Source: Jiella marina (lineage in GTDB: Bacteria > Pseudomonadota > Alphaproteobacteria > Rhizobiales > Rhizobiaceae). From it: 64,000 bases of DNA. The stretch covers positions 496,001 through 560,000 of the forward strand of contig NZ_JAKQZG010000002.1 of assembly GCF_024359545.1 (NCBI RefSeq), in the 5' to 3' direction. Position numbers and translations under genes: made by a program. Every line of letters starts with the position of its first letter. Position 1 is the first letter of the stretch. Shown one piece after another: positions 55,482-64,000 of the stretch. Under the pieces are notes generated by a model. That model was not told the DNA's origin. It worked only from the letters and a program-made list of their open reading frames with translations, and did not search any database.

Positions 55482-56372
55482 TCATGCCTTGGGCACTCCG
55501 TTCAACTCCCGGATGATGTCGGCGAGCGTCGGCAGATAACCGTCCCCATGGCCGAGCGCCTCGGCGGTGGCGTAGTTGTTCTTGACGCTCGACGAGACAT
55601 GGGAGGCGATGCCGCTCTCATTGGCGAGCGAGACCACGTAGCGCATGTCCTTGTGGGCGTTTCTCAGCGCGAATTTGTGGGCATTCGGATCGCCGCCGAC
55701 CACGTAGTTCATGAAGGTCTGGTAGAAGCCGCAATCCATCCGGCCGCCACCGATGACGCCGTGGAAGGTCTCCGGCGTGATGCCGTTCTTGCCTCCGATC
55801 GCCAACGCCTCGGAATAGAGCGCCGCATAGCCGAGGGAGATGAAGTTGTTCAGAAGCTTCATCGTGTGGCCGGCGCCGACCTCGCCCACATGCACCACCT
55901 TGCCGGCGATGACGTCGAGCATTGGGCGGACTTTCGAAAAGTCCGCTTCGCTCGCCCCGACCATGACGTCGAGATTGCCTTCCCACGCCTCCTTGGGCGT
56001 GCGCGACAGCGGCGCGTCGACGAGGGTAATACCGGCTTCGTTGCAGCGCGCGGCAAGCGCGCGGGTCGACACCGGATTGGCGGTGGAAGTGTCGATGATC
56101 GTCTTCACCGGCCCCTTGGCCGAAAGGATCGCGTCGACCGTCGCCTCGACCTCGGGGCTGCCCGGCAGGCAGAGGAACACGACCTCGCAGGCGCCGCCGA
56201 TGGCCCCCGCGTCGGCAGCTTCCTTCGCCCCGCGGTCGATCAGATCCTCGATCGGCTCGCGATTGCGATGGGCCATGACGGTCAGCGGATAACCGGCTTC
56301 CACCAAATTCTTCGCCATGCCGTGGCCCATCAGCCCGGCCCCGATGAAGCCGATATGGGGGTGGTCGCTCAT
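55482..56372 (-). CDS. Beta-hydroxyacid dehydrogenase (3-HIBDH family)
   Basis: 296 residues. The NAD(P) motif GFIGAGLMGHGMAKNL is at the N-terminus, DAPLSRTPKEAWEGNLDVMV is the substrate loop (SGG replaced by SRT, which is unusual), and the catalytic Lys is in GAGHTMKLLNNF. The family includes tartronate semialdehyde reductase, L-threonate dehydrogenase and 3-hydroxyisobutyrate dehydrogenase. Location behind a DenD-like gene suggests a four-carbon sugar acid as substrate. ATG at 56372 gives the family N-terminus. It ends 25 bases before the GntR gene. Confidence 0.87.
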   Translation of the reverse strand: MSDHPHIGFIGAGLMGHGMAKNLVEAGYPLTVMAHRNREPIEDLIDRGAKEAADAGAIGGACEVVFLCLPGSPEVEATVDAILSAKGPVKTIIDTSTANPVSTRALAARCNEAGITLVDAPLSRTPKEAWEGNLDVMVGASEADFSKVRPMLDVIAGKVVHVGEVGAGHTMKLLNNFISLGYAALYSEALAIGGKNGITPETFHGVIGGGRMDCGFYQTFMNYVVGGDPNAHKFALRNAHKDMRYVVSLANESGIASHVSSSVKNNYATAEALGHGDGYLPTLADIIRELNGVPKA

Positions 56373-56409
56373 GGGTGGTTCTCCCTTTGATCTTTCATCC
56401 GTCGTGTTA

Positions 56410-56519
56410 CCCCCTCTGCCTGCCGGCATCTCCCCCGCAAGGGGGGAGAAAGGCCTTCATAAACGCTTCCTCCACTTTCCCCCTTGCGGGGAAGATGTCA
56501 CGAAGTGACAGAGGGGGGG
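56410..56519. repeat. RIME-like intergenic palindromic repeat
   Basis: Two inverted modules face each other. The first starts CCCCCTCTG (56410) and runs through CATCTCCCCCGCAAGGGGGG. The second, near 56474-56519, is its reverse complement with changes and contains its own small palindrome GTCACGAAGTGAC. Such mosaics are typical of Rhizobium-type intergenic elements (RIME). It lies between the two dehydrogenase genes and may fold in the transcript. Confidence 0.7.
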
Positions 56520-56548
56520 TGTCTCGGCACACCCTTTGTCAGCGAAGA

Positions 56549-57538
56549 TCAGCGCGGACTTCCTTGCGTTTTCGCCGCCTCGTCGGCCATGTGGGCGCGG
56601 ATGATGTCGGCGAAGTCGGCATCGGCGGAAAAGCCCATCTCCTCTGCCCGGCTGGCATCGAAGTTGCGGGGCCAGCCGGCGACGATCTTCTCGATCACCG
56701 CGTCCGGTTCCCGGCGGATTCGGCCGGCAACCTCGTCTCCCGCTACCACGCGCAACGCCTCGATCATTTCGGCAATGGTCACCGACAGGCCGGGCATGGT
56801 GAGGCAGCGCCGCGCCCCGAGACGCTCCGTGTCCATGAGGGCGGCATGCATCAGGAAACCGACTGCCGCAGCCGGGCTCGCCACCCAGTGGCGGACGTCG
56901 TCGGCCACCGGCAGGATGGCTTCCTGACCGGCGAGCGGCTCACGGATGATTCCCGAAAAGAAGCTCGACGCCGCCTTGTTCGGCTTGCCGGGCCGCACCA
57001 CGATGGTTGGCAGGCGGATGCCGACCCCGTCGACATAACCCTTGCGGCTGTAGTCGTTGAGGAGGAGTTCGCAGATCGCCTTCTGGGTCCCGTAGCTGGT
57101 CAGCGGAGCGGAGAGGAAGGTGTCGCCGATCGGCTCCTCGAAGGGGGCGCCGAATACCGCGATCGAGGAGGTGAAGACGAGACGCGGCCGATAGACGTCG
57201 CCCTCGTGACGGATCGCCTCGAGGAGATGGGACATGCCGTCCAGATTGATCCGGTAGCCCTTCTCGAAATCGGCCTCGGCCTCGCCCGAAACGATGGCAG
57301 CGAGATGGAAGATGATGTCCGGCCGCTTGGCGACCAGCGCCTCGATCTCGGACCGGTCGGAAATGTCGCCCGCCTTCGCCTCGATCGTGATGCCCTCGGG
57401 CGAAGCGATGTCGGCTTCGACCACGTCGAAGGCTTCGATGACGTCGATGTCCTGCCCGGCGATCCGCCGTTCGGCGACGAGGCGATCGATCAGCCGCCGC
57501 CCGACCATGCCCGCCGCTCCGAGGATCAGGATCCGCAT
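56549..57538 (-). CDS. denD: NAD-dependent epimerase/dehydratase family, D-erythronate dehydrogenase-like (DenD)
   Basis: 329 residues of the extended SDR family. The NAD motif is ILGAAGMVGRRLIDRL at the start, with FHLAAIVSGEAEADFEKG, FTSSIAVFG and the catalytic YGTQKAICE. VGIRLPTIVVRPGKPNKAAS and SSFFSGIIREPL are typical of the DenD group, which oxidises D-erythronate to 2-oxo-tetronate. The symbol is a best guess from these family-typical segments. No OtnK/OtnC partner genes are visible. Confidence 0.85.
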   Translation of the reverse strand: MRILILGAAGMVGRRLIDRLVAERRIAGQDIDVIEAFDVVEADIASPEGITIEAKAGDISDRSEIEALVAKRPDIIFHLAAIVSGEAEADFEKGYRINLDGMSHLLEAIRHEGDVYRPRLVFTSSIAVFGAPFEEPIGDTFLSAPLTSYGTQKAICELLLNDYSRKGYVDGVGIRLPTIVVRPGKPNKAASSFFSGIIREPLAGQEAILPVADDVRHWVASPAAAVGFLMHAALMDTERLGARRCLTMPGLSVTIAEMIEALRVVAGDEVAGRIRREPDAVIEKIVAGWPRNFDASRAEEMGFSADADFADIIRAHMADEAAKTQGSPR

Positions 57539-57640
57539 TGTGTTTTCCTCCTCTTGTGCACCGCTGGCAGGTGCCAGGCCAAGACGACCAATGCCGTCTT
57601 CGTTCGGCGATTTGCATCAGCGTTCAAACTCTCGCCGGCG

Positions 57641-57769
57641 TCACCCTCGGGTCTGTCCCGAGGGTCTATTGCCTTTGGAATTCAGAACCTTTCCCGGACT
57701 CCATGACGGCCCTGAAGCGATTTATCGTGACGCTGGCAGTAGATCCCCGGGACAAGCCCGAGGATGACG
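57641..57769. repeat. Pair of inverted intergenic repeats
   Basis: A left copy at 57641-57675 (reading CGTCACCCTCGGGTCTGTCC and on to TATTGCC) and a right copy at 57735-57769 (GGCAGTAGATCCCCGGGACA and on to GATGACG) are imperfect reverse complements. Each is itself a small palindrome around CTCGGG-TGTCCCGAG. This dispersed motif is common between alphaproteobacterial genes. The whole interval 57539-57847 holds no gene. Confidence 0.7.
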
Positions 57770-57847
57770 TTGCTGCCGCGTGGACGACTTGCGTTGCGTG
57801 GGCCAGTTTCCCCCGAAAAACGTTGTTTTCCGGCCCCCGGCTTCCAG

Positions 57848-58600
57848 TCACAACGACCAGCCCCCATCGATCAACTGCGTCGTGCCGGTCGTGAAGGCGC
57901 TGTCGTCCGAGGCGAGATAGACCGCCAGCGCGGCGATTTCGGCCGCGCGGCCGAGCCGGCCCATGGGCTGGCGCTCGATGAACATGGCGCGGGCCTTTTC
58001 CGTGCCGCCGACGGACTTGCCGAGTTCGGCGATGCGGCCGTCGAGCGAGGGCGATTCGATCGTGCCGGGGCAGATGGCGTTACACCGGATGCCCTGCTTG
58101 ATGAAGTCGATGGCGATCGAGCGGGTGAGGCCCACCACGGCAGCCTTGGACGCCATGTAGACGTAGCGATTGGGTGCCGCCTTGATGGAGGAGGCGGCCG
58201 AAGACATGTTGATGATCGACCCGCCGCCCTCTTCCAGCATGCGCGGCAGGAGCCCCGAGATCATCCGGTGCATCGCCTTGACGTTGAGGTCGAAAGAGAA
58301 ATCCCAGGCCTGCTCGTCGCAGTCGAGCACTGTGCCGTGATGGACGTAGCCGGCGCAGTTGAACAGGATGTCCGGCGTCTCGATCCCGGCGAGATAGGTG
58401 GACACGGCGTCCGAATCGGTCACGTCGAGGCTCGCCAGATGGGCATTTCCGGCATGGTCGAGCCCGGTGAGCTTCTGGGCGTCGAGGTCGCTGGCGTAAA
58501 CCGTGGCCCCCTCGGCGACGAAAGCTTCCGCCACGGCCCGGCCGATGCCCTGACCGGCGGCGGTGCAGACGGCGATCTTGCCTTCCAGGCGTTTGGTCAT
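57848..58600 (-). CDS. Short-chain dehydrogenase/reductase
   Basis: 250 residues, classical SDR. The cofactor motif is TAAGQGIGRAVAEAF near residue 13, NCAGYVHHG near 83, the Ser pair in INMSSAASSIKA and the catalytic YMASKAAVVGLT. CPGTIESPSLDGRIAEL is characteristic of the group with BDH2-like and 2-keto-3-deoxy-L-fuconate dehydrogenases. It follows the sugar-acid dehydratase gene by 55 bases, so oxidation of the dehydrated acid is likely. ATG at 58600. Confidence 0.88.
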   Translation of the reverse strand: MTKRLEGKIAVCTAAGQGIGRAVAEAFVAEGATVYASDLDAQKLTGLDHAGNAHLASLDVTDSDAVSTYLAGIETPDILFNCAGYVHHGTVLDCDEQAWDFSFDLNVKAMHRMISGLLPRMLEEGGGSIINMSSAASSIKAAPNRYVYMASKAAVVGLTRSIAIDFIKQGIRCNAICPGTIESPSLDGRIAELGKSVGGTEKARAMFIERQPMGRLGRAAEIAALAVYLASDDSAFTTGTTQLIDGGWSL

Positions 58601-58655
58601 TCTGGTTCGCTTTCTTTTGTTGTCTTCCCCCGTGCGGCTCTTTGCACCGCAGCGG

Positions 58656-60476
58656 TCAATGGTTGTCGCGCGGCACCTTCGGCATGTCGCCATTCGCACC
58701 GCCCTGGGCGAGGCGCTGATAGGCGACGGCGGGCTTCAGCACCATGCCGGTCTCGAATTGCGACACGATTCCGCGCTGGATTTCCTGCCAGGGCGTCTGA
58801 TGCGGCGGGAAGGCATAGCCGCCGGCATCCGCCAGCGCCTTGGCGCGGGCCTGAAGCTCCTCGTCGGAAATCATTATGTCCGCCGTGCCGCGGCCGAGAT
58901 CGATCCTCACCCGGTCGCCGGTCTGAAGCAGGGCGAGGCCGCCTCCGGCCGCCGCTTCCGGCGAGGCGTTGAGAATTGATGGCGAGCCGGAGGTCCCGGA
59001 CTGCCGACCGTCACCGATGCAGGGAAGCTCGGTGATGCCGCGTTTGATGAGGTAGTCGGGCGCTCGCATGTTCACGACTTCCGCGCCGCCCGGATAGCCG
59101 ATCGGCCCGGCACCGCGCATGAATAGGATCGAGTTCTCGTCGATCTCGAGTGCCGGATCGTCGATGCGGTGGTGATAGTCCTCCGGCCCGTCGAAGACGA
59201 TCGCCTTGCCCTCGAAGGCCATCGGGTCTTCGGGGTTTTCGAGATACTGTTTCCGGAACCCGGGCGAGACCACCGACAGCTTCATGATCGCCGAGGAGAA
59301 CAGATTGCCCTTGAGGACGCGGAAGCCGGCGCGGGCCTTCAGCGGGTTGTCGTAGGGGCGGATGACGTTCTCGTCCTCGATCACGGCGCCGCGGCAATTT
59401 TCGCCGATCGTCTTGCCGTTGGCAGTGATGGCATTCTCGTTGATCAGGCCCTTCTCGATCAACTGGCCGACCACGGCCGGCACGCCGCCAGCGTGGTAAT
59501 AATCCTCGCCGAGATATTCGCCGGCCGGCTGCAGATTGACGAGGAGCGGAATGTCCTCGCCATAGTCCTGCCAGTCGTCGATCGAAAGCTCCACGCCCAC
59601 ATGGCGGGCGAGTGCGTTCAGATGGATCGGCGCGTTGGTGGAGCCGCCGATCGCCGAATTCACCCGGATCGCATTGATGAAGGCGTCGCGGGTCATGATG
59701 TCGGAGGGTTTGAGGTCCTCGCGCACCATGTCGACGATGCGCTTTCCGGAGAGATAGGCCATCTCCTGGCGGTCGCGATAGGGCGCAGGGATCGCCGCCG
59801 AGCCCGGCAGCTGCATGCCCAGCGCCTCGGCGAGCGAGTTCATCGTCGTCGCCGTGCCCATGGTGTTGCAATAGCCGGTCGATGGGGCGGAGGAGGCCAC
59901 GAGCTTGACGAAGCCCGGATAGTCGATCTCGCCGGCGGCCATCAGTTCGCGGGCTTTCCAGACGATGGTGCCCGAACCGGTGCGCTCGCCACGGAACCAG
60001 CCGTTCAGCATCGGACCGACGGAGAGCGCGATCGCCGGAATGTTCACCGTCGCCGCCGCCATCAGGCAGGCGGGCGTGGTCTTGTCGCAGCCGATGGTCA
60101 GCACCACGCCGTCGAGGGGATAGCCGTAGAGCACCTCGACAAGGCCGAGATAGGCGAGATTGCGGTCGAGCGCGGCGGTCGGTCGCTTGCCGGTTTCCTG
60201 GATCGGATGGACCGGGAACTCGATGGCGACGCCTCCGGCCTCGCGAATGCCTTCGCGTAGGCGCTTGGCAAGTTCGAGGTGATGCCGGTTGCAGGGCGAC
60301 AGGTCCGATCCGGTCTGGGCGATGCCGATGATTGGCTTGCCGGATTGCAGCTCGTCCTGACTCAGGCCGAAATTCAGGTAGCGCTCCAGATAGAGCGCCG
60401 TCATGTCGGGATTGGACGGATTGTCGAACCATGCGCGCGAGCGCAGGGGGACCGTCGGCGCAGTCTTGTCGGTCAT
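58656..60476 (-). CDS. IlvD/Edd-family dehydratase (sugar-acid dehydratase)
   Basis: 606 residues. Iron-sulfur ligands are visible in [14 protein letters not shown] and [15 protein letters not shown], the [20 protein letters not shown] region matches the sugar-acid branch, and [20 protein letters not shown] closes the active site. This branch (L-arabonate, D-xylonate, D-gluconate dehydratases) removes water from an aldonic acid to give a 2-keto-3-deoxy acid. Length and context favour that over branched-chain amino-acid synthesis. It is first in the minus-strand catabolic block, with a GTATAC palindrome about 55 bases upstream. Confidence 0.9.
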   Translation of the reverse strand: MTDKTAPTVPLRSRAWFDNPSNPDMTALYLERYLNFGLSQDELQSGKPIIGIAQTGSDLSPCNRHHLELAKRLREGIREAGGVAIEFPVHPIQETGKRPTAALDRNLAYLGLVEVLYGYPLDGVVLTIGCDKTTPACLMAAATVNIPAIALSVGPMLNGWFRGERTGSGTIVWKARELMAAGEIDYPGFVKLVASSAPSTGYCNTMGTATTMNSLAEALGMQLPGSAAIPAPYRDRQEMAYLSGKRIVDMVREDLKPSDIMTRDAFINAIRVNSAIGGSTNAPIHLNALARHVGVELSIDDWQDYGEDIPLLVNLQPAGEYLGEDYYHAGGVPAVVGQLIEKGLINENAITANGKTIGENCRGAVIEDENVIRPYDNPLKARAGFRVLKGNLFSSAIMKLSVVSPGFRKQYLENPEDPMAFEGKAIVFDGPEDYHHRIDDPALEIDENSILFMRGAGPIGYPGGAEVVNMRAPDYLIKRGITELPCIGDGRQSGTSGSPSILNASPEAAAGGGLALLQTGDRVRIDLGRGTADIMISDEELQARAKALADAGGYAFPPHQTPWQEIQRGIVSQFETGMVLKPAVAYQRLAQGGANGDMPKVPRDNH

Positions 60477-60528
60477 TGCATCTCCCGGCCCGCTTCTGTT
60501 CATCCGGGGCCGCCTCTCATTTCAAACA

Positions 60529-60538
60529 ATGTATACGA
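60529..60538. promoter_or_regulatory. GTATAC-centred operator upstream of the dehydratase gene
   Basis: ATGTATACGA lies 53 bases before the dehydratase start. Nine of ten positions agree with the site at 54599. Its position fits repression or activation of the dehydratase gene by the cluster's GntR regulator. Confidence 0.55.
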
Positions 60539-60789
60539 TAAGAGGAGCCGGTCGCAATTCCTTCCTGCCGAAATGCGGCAAGAAAACCGCAACCCTCGGC
60601 ATTCAAGCCGTTCCCCGCGATCGCAGGCCCTCCACGCGACCCCTGCTGGAACCAAAATCAATGCGCGATTGCGCATACGCCGCGTGACCAGAAGGTGGGT
60701 CAGGCGGTTTGATCAGAACGAAATAGGGCAAGCGGCCCTGTCGTCCCGTTCGGGCAGAAGGCCGGGCCGTCCTGTAACACGCATTGGCC

Positions 60790-61233
60790 CTAACGGAAGG
60801 CTCCGAAGACGGCGCCCTGGGCGAGCAGGACCAAGAGCCAGTGGCCGCCGTCGATCAGCGGCAGATCCCAGCTTCGTCCCTGGAAGCGCGCGTTCACGAT
60901 CACCGTGGTCATGACGAAGCCCAGCCAGAGGAAGAGGGCGGCGGTGATCGCGTCCAGGAGGGTGTAGCCGTCGAAGTGCGCCAGAAGCACCGCGAAGATC
61001 GTCGCCATGATGAATTCTGCGAGAAACGCGATGACAATGTCCGAAGCGCGCTGTCTGGCCTGATCCTCCGCCAAGCCGACCGCCCGCAGCCAGAACCGGC
61101 CGAGCGCCGTGTACCAGATCGTGCCCACGATCATCGAGATGACGGTCGCCGTCAGGATCGCGAAGTAGTCGAGGGTCGCAATCGACACCAGTTTCACGCC
61201 CCCTTGCCGGCCTCTTGCGCGATCTTGCGTCAT
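60790..61233 (-). CDS. DUF1761-family membrane protein
   Basis: 147 residues from the ATG at 61233; a GTG about 39 bases further in could also be the start. There are four membrane helices: YFAILTATVISMIVGTIWYT near the N-terminus, then VIAFLAEFIMATIFAVLLAH, ITAALFLWLGFVMTTVIVNA and WLLVLLAQGAVFGAF. IVGTIWYTALGRFWLRAVGL is the DUF1761 signature. The function is unknown. The 310-base gap to the dehydratase gene holds no gene. Confidence 0.8.
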   Translation of the reverse strand: MTQDRARGRQGGVKLVSIATLDYFAILTATVISMIVGTIWYTALGRFWLRAVGLAEDQARQRASDIVIAFLAEFIMATIFAVLLAHFDGYTLLDAITAALFLWLGFVMTTVIVNARFQGRSWDLPLIDGGHWLLVLLAQGAVFGAFR

Positions 61234-61281
61234 GGCTGGAGATTGGTCAACCAAGTCAAGCAGGCAGGAATCCCCGGCTGA

Positions 61282-61980
61282 TCAGGGCTCGGCATGCCAG
61301 CGCCAGACGCGGGTCCGCTTGATCTCCTGATCCTCCAGCGCCCGGCTACCCGGCACGCCGTAGGTGGCGAGGTGGGAGAGCCGGTCGCGGGGCAGGTAGG
61401 AGCGGCCAGGATCGCCGACGAGGACGACGACCCCCTTCGCCGCAAGAGCCTCGAACCAGGGCGTGATCGCCGCCGCCATCTCGCGGTCGTAGAAGACGTC
61501 GCCGACCAGAAGCACGTCGGCCGAAATCTCCTGTCCGACGATGTCTTCGGTGCAGAAGGCGATCGTCGCAGCGGCGCCGGGATTGAGCGGTCGATTGAGC
61601 GCGAAGGCGGTGCTGGCAAAGCGGTCGATGTCCACCGCCGTGACCTCGCTCGCGCCGCCAAGGGCCGCGGCCAGGGCGACGAGGCCGGAGCCGGAGGCGA
61701 AGTCGACCACGCGGCGCTTTTCGACCCATTCGCGGTGATCGAGGATGAAACGGGCCAACGCCTGTCCGCCGGCCCAGGCGAAGGCCCAGAAGGGGGGCGG
61801 CAGACCGAGCGCCTCAAGTTCCTCCTCGGTCTTCAGCCAGATGTCGTGGGCTTCCGAGGCGAGCCGCAGGCGGATCTCTGGCACCAGCGGTGGCGCCATG
61901 AGGGTCGTGTTGCGCTCGATGAAACGCCGGGCCCGTGCCGGATCGAGGATCTGGGCTCGGCTGTCGTCTCGGCTCGTCAC
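61282..61980 (-). CDS. Class I SAM methyltransferase, METTL20 (ETF-beta lysine methyltransferase)-like
   Basis: About 232 residues from a GTG at 61980 preceded by AAGGGA; ATGs at 62031 and 62085 would lengthen it. The SAM motif is RVVDFASGSGLVALAAALGG, the acidic post-I residue is in VTAVDIDRFAS, and VLLVGDVFYDREMAAAITPW carries the D-x-F-Y motif of METTL20-like enzymes. WAFAWAGGQALARFIL is also typical. In alphaproteobacteria this group methylates electron-transfer flavoprotein beta; PrmA-like activity is the alternative. It is divergent from the hydrolase gene at 62115. Confidence 0.8.
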   Translation of the reverse strand: MTSRDDSRAQILDPARARRFIERNTTLMAPPLVPEIRLRLASEAHDIWLKTEEELEALGLPPPFWAFAWAGGQALARFILDHREWVEKRRVVDFASGSGLVALAAALGGASEVTAVDIDRFASTAFALNRPLNPGAAATIAFCTEDIVGQEISADVLLVGDVFYDREMAAAITPWFEALAAKGVVVLVGDPGRSYLPRDRLSHLATYGVPGSRALEDQEIKRTRVWRWHAEP

Positions 61981-62114
61981 GTCGCGCGTCCCTTGGCTCT
62001 TTTTCCCGAACGGGCGATCGTCTTGTGGCATATCGCAGTCCGGGCCGTCACGCCGGTCCATGGACAAGCGTGAGGGAGGCGACATCTTGGGGCAGCATTG
62101 CAGGGAGGCCTGAC

Positions 62115-63164
62115 TTGGCAGAAACCGAAAGCGTCATCATCCGCCAGAGTGGCCGCGCCGGACGCATCACGCTCAACCGGCCGAAGGCGCTGAACGCGCT
62201 CGATCTCGACATGGTCCGGGCGATCGAGGCGGCCCTGACGCGTTGGCGCGATGACGACGACGTCGCGCTGGTGATCATCGACGCGGCGGGCGAGAAGGCG
62301 TTCTGCGCCGGCGGCGATATTGCGGCGCTCTATCACGAGGGCAAGGCCGGGCGTTTCGCGCCGGGCCGGGAATTCTGGGCCGAGGAATATCGCCTCAACC
62401 GGATGATCGCGCGCTATCCCAAGCCCTATGTCGCGCTGATGGACGGGATCGTCATGGGCGGCGGCGTCGGCCTGTCGGCCCATGGCGATGTGAGGATCGT
62501 GACCGAGCGGTCGATGGTGGCGATGCCCGAATGCGGCATCGGGCTCATCCCGGATGTGGGCGCGACGCGGCTTCTCGCGACCGCCCCGGGCCGGCTCGGC
62601 GAATATCTCGGCCTCACCGGCTTTCGCATGAAGGCGGCCGATGCGATCCTCGCCGGCTTTGCCGACGTCCATGTGCCGGCCGAGCGCCTTCCCGAACTTA
62701 CCGCGCGGCTGGAGGAGACCGGAGATCCGGGCGTTGTCGACGGCTTCGCCACGCCGCCGGAGCCCGGCAAGCTCGAAGCCCGTCGTGAGGACATCGACCG
62801 TCTGTTCGCCGGCGAGGATGCCGTCGTGATCCTGACGGCGCTGGAATCCGAGGAAACAGAGTTCGCCGCTGAGACCGCCAAGGCGATCCGGCGCGGCTCG
62901 CCCTTGTCCGTCGCCGTCACCCTCGCGCTCGTTCGATCGGTGCGGGATAATCCGACCATCGAAACGGCATTGACGCACGAATACCGCTATACCTATCGCA
63001 GCCAGTCCCATGGGGATTTCGTCGAGGGCACCCGCGCCGTGGTGATCGACAAGGACAGGAACCCGCAATGGCCGGTCGCGCGCCAGGAGGATCTGCCGCG
63101 CGAATTGGTCGAAGCGGTCATGGCGCCGCTCGGGGACGACGAATTGCGCTTCGACGAAAAATGA
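62115..63164 (+). CDS. Enoyl-CoA hydratase/isomerase family, 3-hydroxyisobutyryl-CoA hydrolase
   Basis: 349 residues. The crotonase-fold oxyanion regions are AFCAGGDIAALYHEGKAG and GIVMGGGVGLSAHGD, and catalytic residues lie in MPECGIGLIPDVGATRLL. The C-terminal EYRYTYRSQSHGDFVEGTRA and VIDKDRNPQW stretch is diagnostic of the 3-hydroxyisobutyryl-CoA hydrolase branch. It releases 3-hydroxyisobutyrate in valine breakdown, the substrate of the next gene. The start is TTG at 62115, six bases after GGGAGG; no ATG fits better. Confidence 0.92.
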   Translation: MAETESVIIRQSGRAGRITLNRPKALNALDLDMVRAIEAALTRWRDDDDVALVIIDAAGEKAFCAGGDIAALYHEGKAGRFAPGREFWAEEYRLNRMIARYPKPYVALMDGIVMGGGVGLSAHGDVRIVTERSMVAMPECGIGLIPDVGATRLLATAPGRLGEYLGLTGFRMKAADAILAGFADVHVPAERLPELTARLEETGDPGVVDGFATPPEPGKLEARREDIDRLFAGEDAVVILTALESEETEFAAETAKAIRRGSPLSVAVTLALVRSVRDNPTIETALTHEYRYTYRSQSHGDFVEGTRAVVIDKDRNPQWPVARQEDLPRELVEAVMAPLGDDELRFDEK

Positions 63165-63178
63165 CGGGAGGAAGCATC

Positions 63179-64000
63179 ATGAAGATCGGATTCATCGGGC
63201 TCGGCAATATGGGCGCGCCGATGGCGAAAAACCTGGCGGCGGCCGGCCATGAAGTCACGGGCTACGACACGGCGGATATCTCGGTCGAGGGTGTGGCGAA
63301 GGCCGCCGCGATGGAGGATGCGGTTCGGGGTCAGGAAGTGGTGATCACCATGCTTCCCAACGGCCAGATCGTGCGTCGTGTGCATGAAGCGATCATCCGG
63401 GCGGCTGATCCCGAGACGCTGATCATCGATTGCTCGACCATCGATATCGAAAGCGCCCGTGCGGTGCACGACATGGCCGCCGAACCGGGGCTTCTCTCCC
63501 TCGATGCGCCGGTCTCAGGCGGAACCGGCGGCGCCGCGGCAGGAACGCTGACCTTCATGGTCGGCGGCAGCGACGCGGCCTTCGCCAAGGGCAAGCCGCT
63601 GTTCGAGATCATGGGCCGGAAGGCGGTCCATTGCGGCGCGGCCGGCAATGGTCAGGCGGCGAAGATCTGCAACAACATGATCCTCGGCATCTCGATGATC
63701 GGCGTCTGCGAGGCGTTTCACCTCGCCGACCGGATCGGGCTCACCCGCCAGGCGATGTTCGACGTCGCCTCCACCTCGTCGGGCTCCTGCTGGTCGCTCA
63801 ACACCTATTGCCCGGCTCCGGGGGTCGGTCCGGATAGCCCCTCCGACCATGACTACAAGCCGGGATTCGCCGCCGAACTGATGCTGAAGGATCTCGACCT
63901 TTCCCAGACGGCCGCCGAAAAGAACGGCGCCGCCACCGAACTCGGCCGCCACGCCCGCGACATTTACAAGGCCTTCGTCGACGGCGGCGGCGAGGGGAAG
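63179..64000 (+). CDS. mmsB: 3-Hydroxyisobutyrate dehydrogenase, cut by window end
   Basis: 274 codons are visible before the window ends, out of about 295 expected. The NAD motif KIGFIGLGNMGAPMAKNL opens the protein, DAPVSGGTGGAAAGTLTFMV is the substrate loop, the catalytic Lys is in GQAAKICNNMILG, and SSGSCWSLNTYCPAPG with DYKPGFAAELMLKDLDL matches the MmsB group. It oxidises 3-hydroxyisobutyrate to methylmalonate semialdehyde. GGGAGGAA precedes the ATG. It lies 14 bases after the hydrolase gene, forming a valine-degradation operon. Confidence 0.95.
   Translation, partial: MKIGFIGLGNMGAPMAKNLAAAGHEVTGYDTADISVEGVAKAAAMEDAVRGQEVVITMLPNGQIVRRVHEAIIRAADPETLIIDCSTIDIESARAVHDMAAEPGLLSLDAPVSGGTGGAAAGTLTFMVGGSDAAFAKGKPLFEIMGRKAVHCGAAGNGQAAKICNNMILGISMIGVCEAFHLADRIGLTRQAMFDVASTSSGSCWSLNTYCPAPGVGPDSPSDHDYKPGFAAELMLKDLDLSQTAAEKNGAATELGRHARDIYKAFVDGGGEGK

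Noticed and set aside
58656-60476. Branched-chain amino-acid dihydroxyacid dehydratase IlvD
   Set aside because: Sequence details and the catabolic neighbourhood fit the sugar-acid dehydratase branch; no other ilv or leu gene is nearby.

Overview
The window reads as a chromosomal segment of a GC-rich alphaproteobacterium, most likely of the order Hyphomicrobiales (Rhizobiales). The evidence is the ctrA/chpT cell-cycle locus with a FliJ-like gene beside ctrA, an Flp/Tad pilus locus, tripartite tricarboxylate transporter genes and intergenic palindromes of the RIME kind. Genus cannot be fixed from what is visible.

Bases 1 to about 21,530 form an accessory island that ends at the 3' end of a tRNA-Leu(CAG) gene. 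It contains, left to right: an AT-rich partial gene; a three-gene overlapping operon (ASCH-domain protein, RelE-like/UvrD helicase fusion, second UvrD-family helicase) that I do not recognise as a named defence system; a two-gene overlapping pair (small helical protein plus a 1,401-residue STAND NTPase); a complete type I Zorya anti-phage system (zorABCD, minus strand); a GTTGCCAAAAC iteron field; and a broken replication module (DUF3987 protein plus a PriCT_2-like fragment). No integrase is visible, and the left boundary lies outside the window.

Bases 21,600 to 34,570 are core genome: an NDUFA9-like reductase, a DapA-family aldolase, the nucleoside-salvage operon deoB-add-upp, Flp pilus genes (two TadE-like proteins, a CpaC N-domain protein, Flp pilin, CpaA), a DUF2147 protein, AMP nucleosidase, an EEP-family hydrolase and tRNA-Ser(GGA). 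A second, smaller accessory insert follows that tRNA (34.6 to 37.2 kb): a DarT1-like ADP-ribosyltransferase, a NADAR antitoxin and a CoiA-like nuclease packed as one operon.

Bases 37,200 to 47,900 hold recQ, a DUF6544-like protein, a CPBP protease, hisA, a SpoU-type rRNA methyltransferase, a coiled-coil membrane protein, a DUF1134 protein, chpT, a degenerate receiver protein, ctrA and a FliJ-like gene. ChpT passes phosphate to CtrA, so these genes belong to one regulatory circuit.

Bases 47,980 to 60,480 are a catabolic region transcribed entirely on the minus strand: an IlvD/Edd-family sugar-acid dehydratase, two SDRs, a DenD-like dehydrogenase, a beta-hydroxyacid dehydrogenase, a GntR regulator, an FAH-family hydrolase, the TctCBA uptake system and a 2-hydroxyacid dehydrogenase. 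The same GTATAC-centred palindrome lies upstream of three of its transcription units, which suggests one GntR-controlled regulon for uptake and oxidation of a sugar acid. The window closes with a DUF1761 protein, a METTL20-like methyltransferase and valine-degradation genes (3-hydroxyisobutyryl-CoA hydrolase, mmsB), the last cut by the window end.
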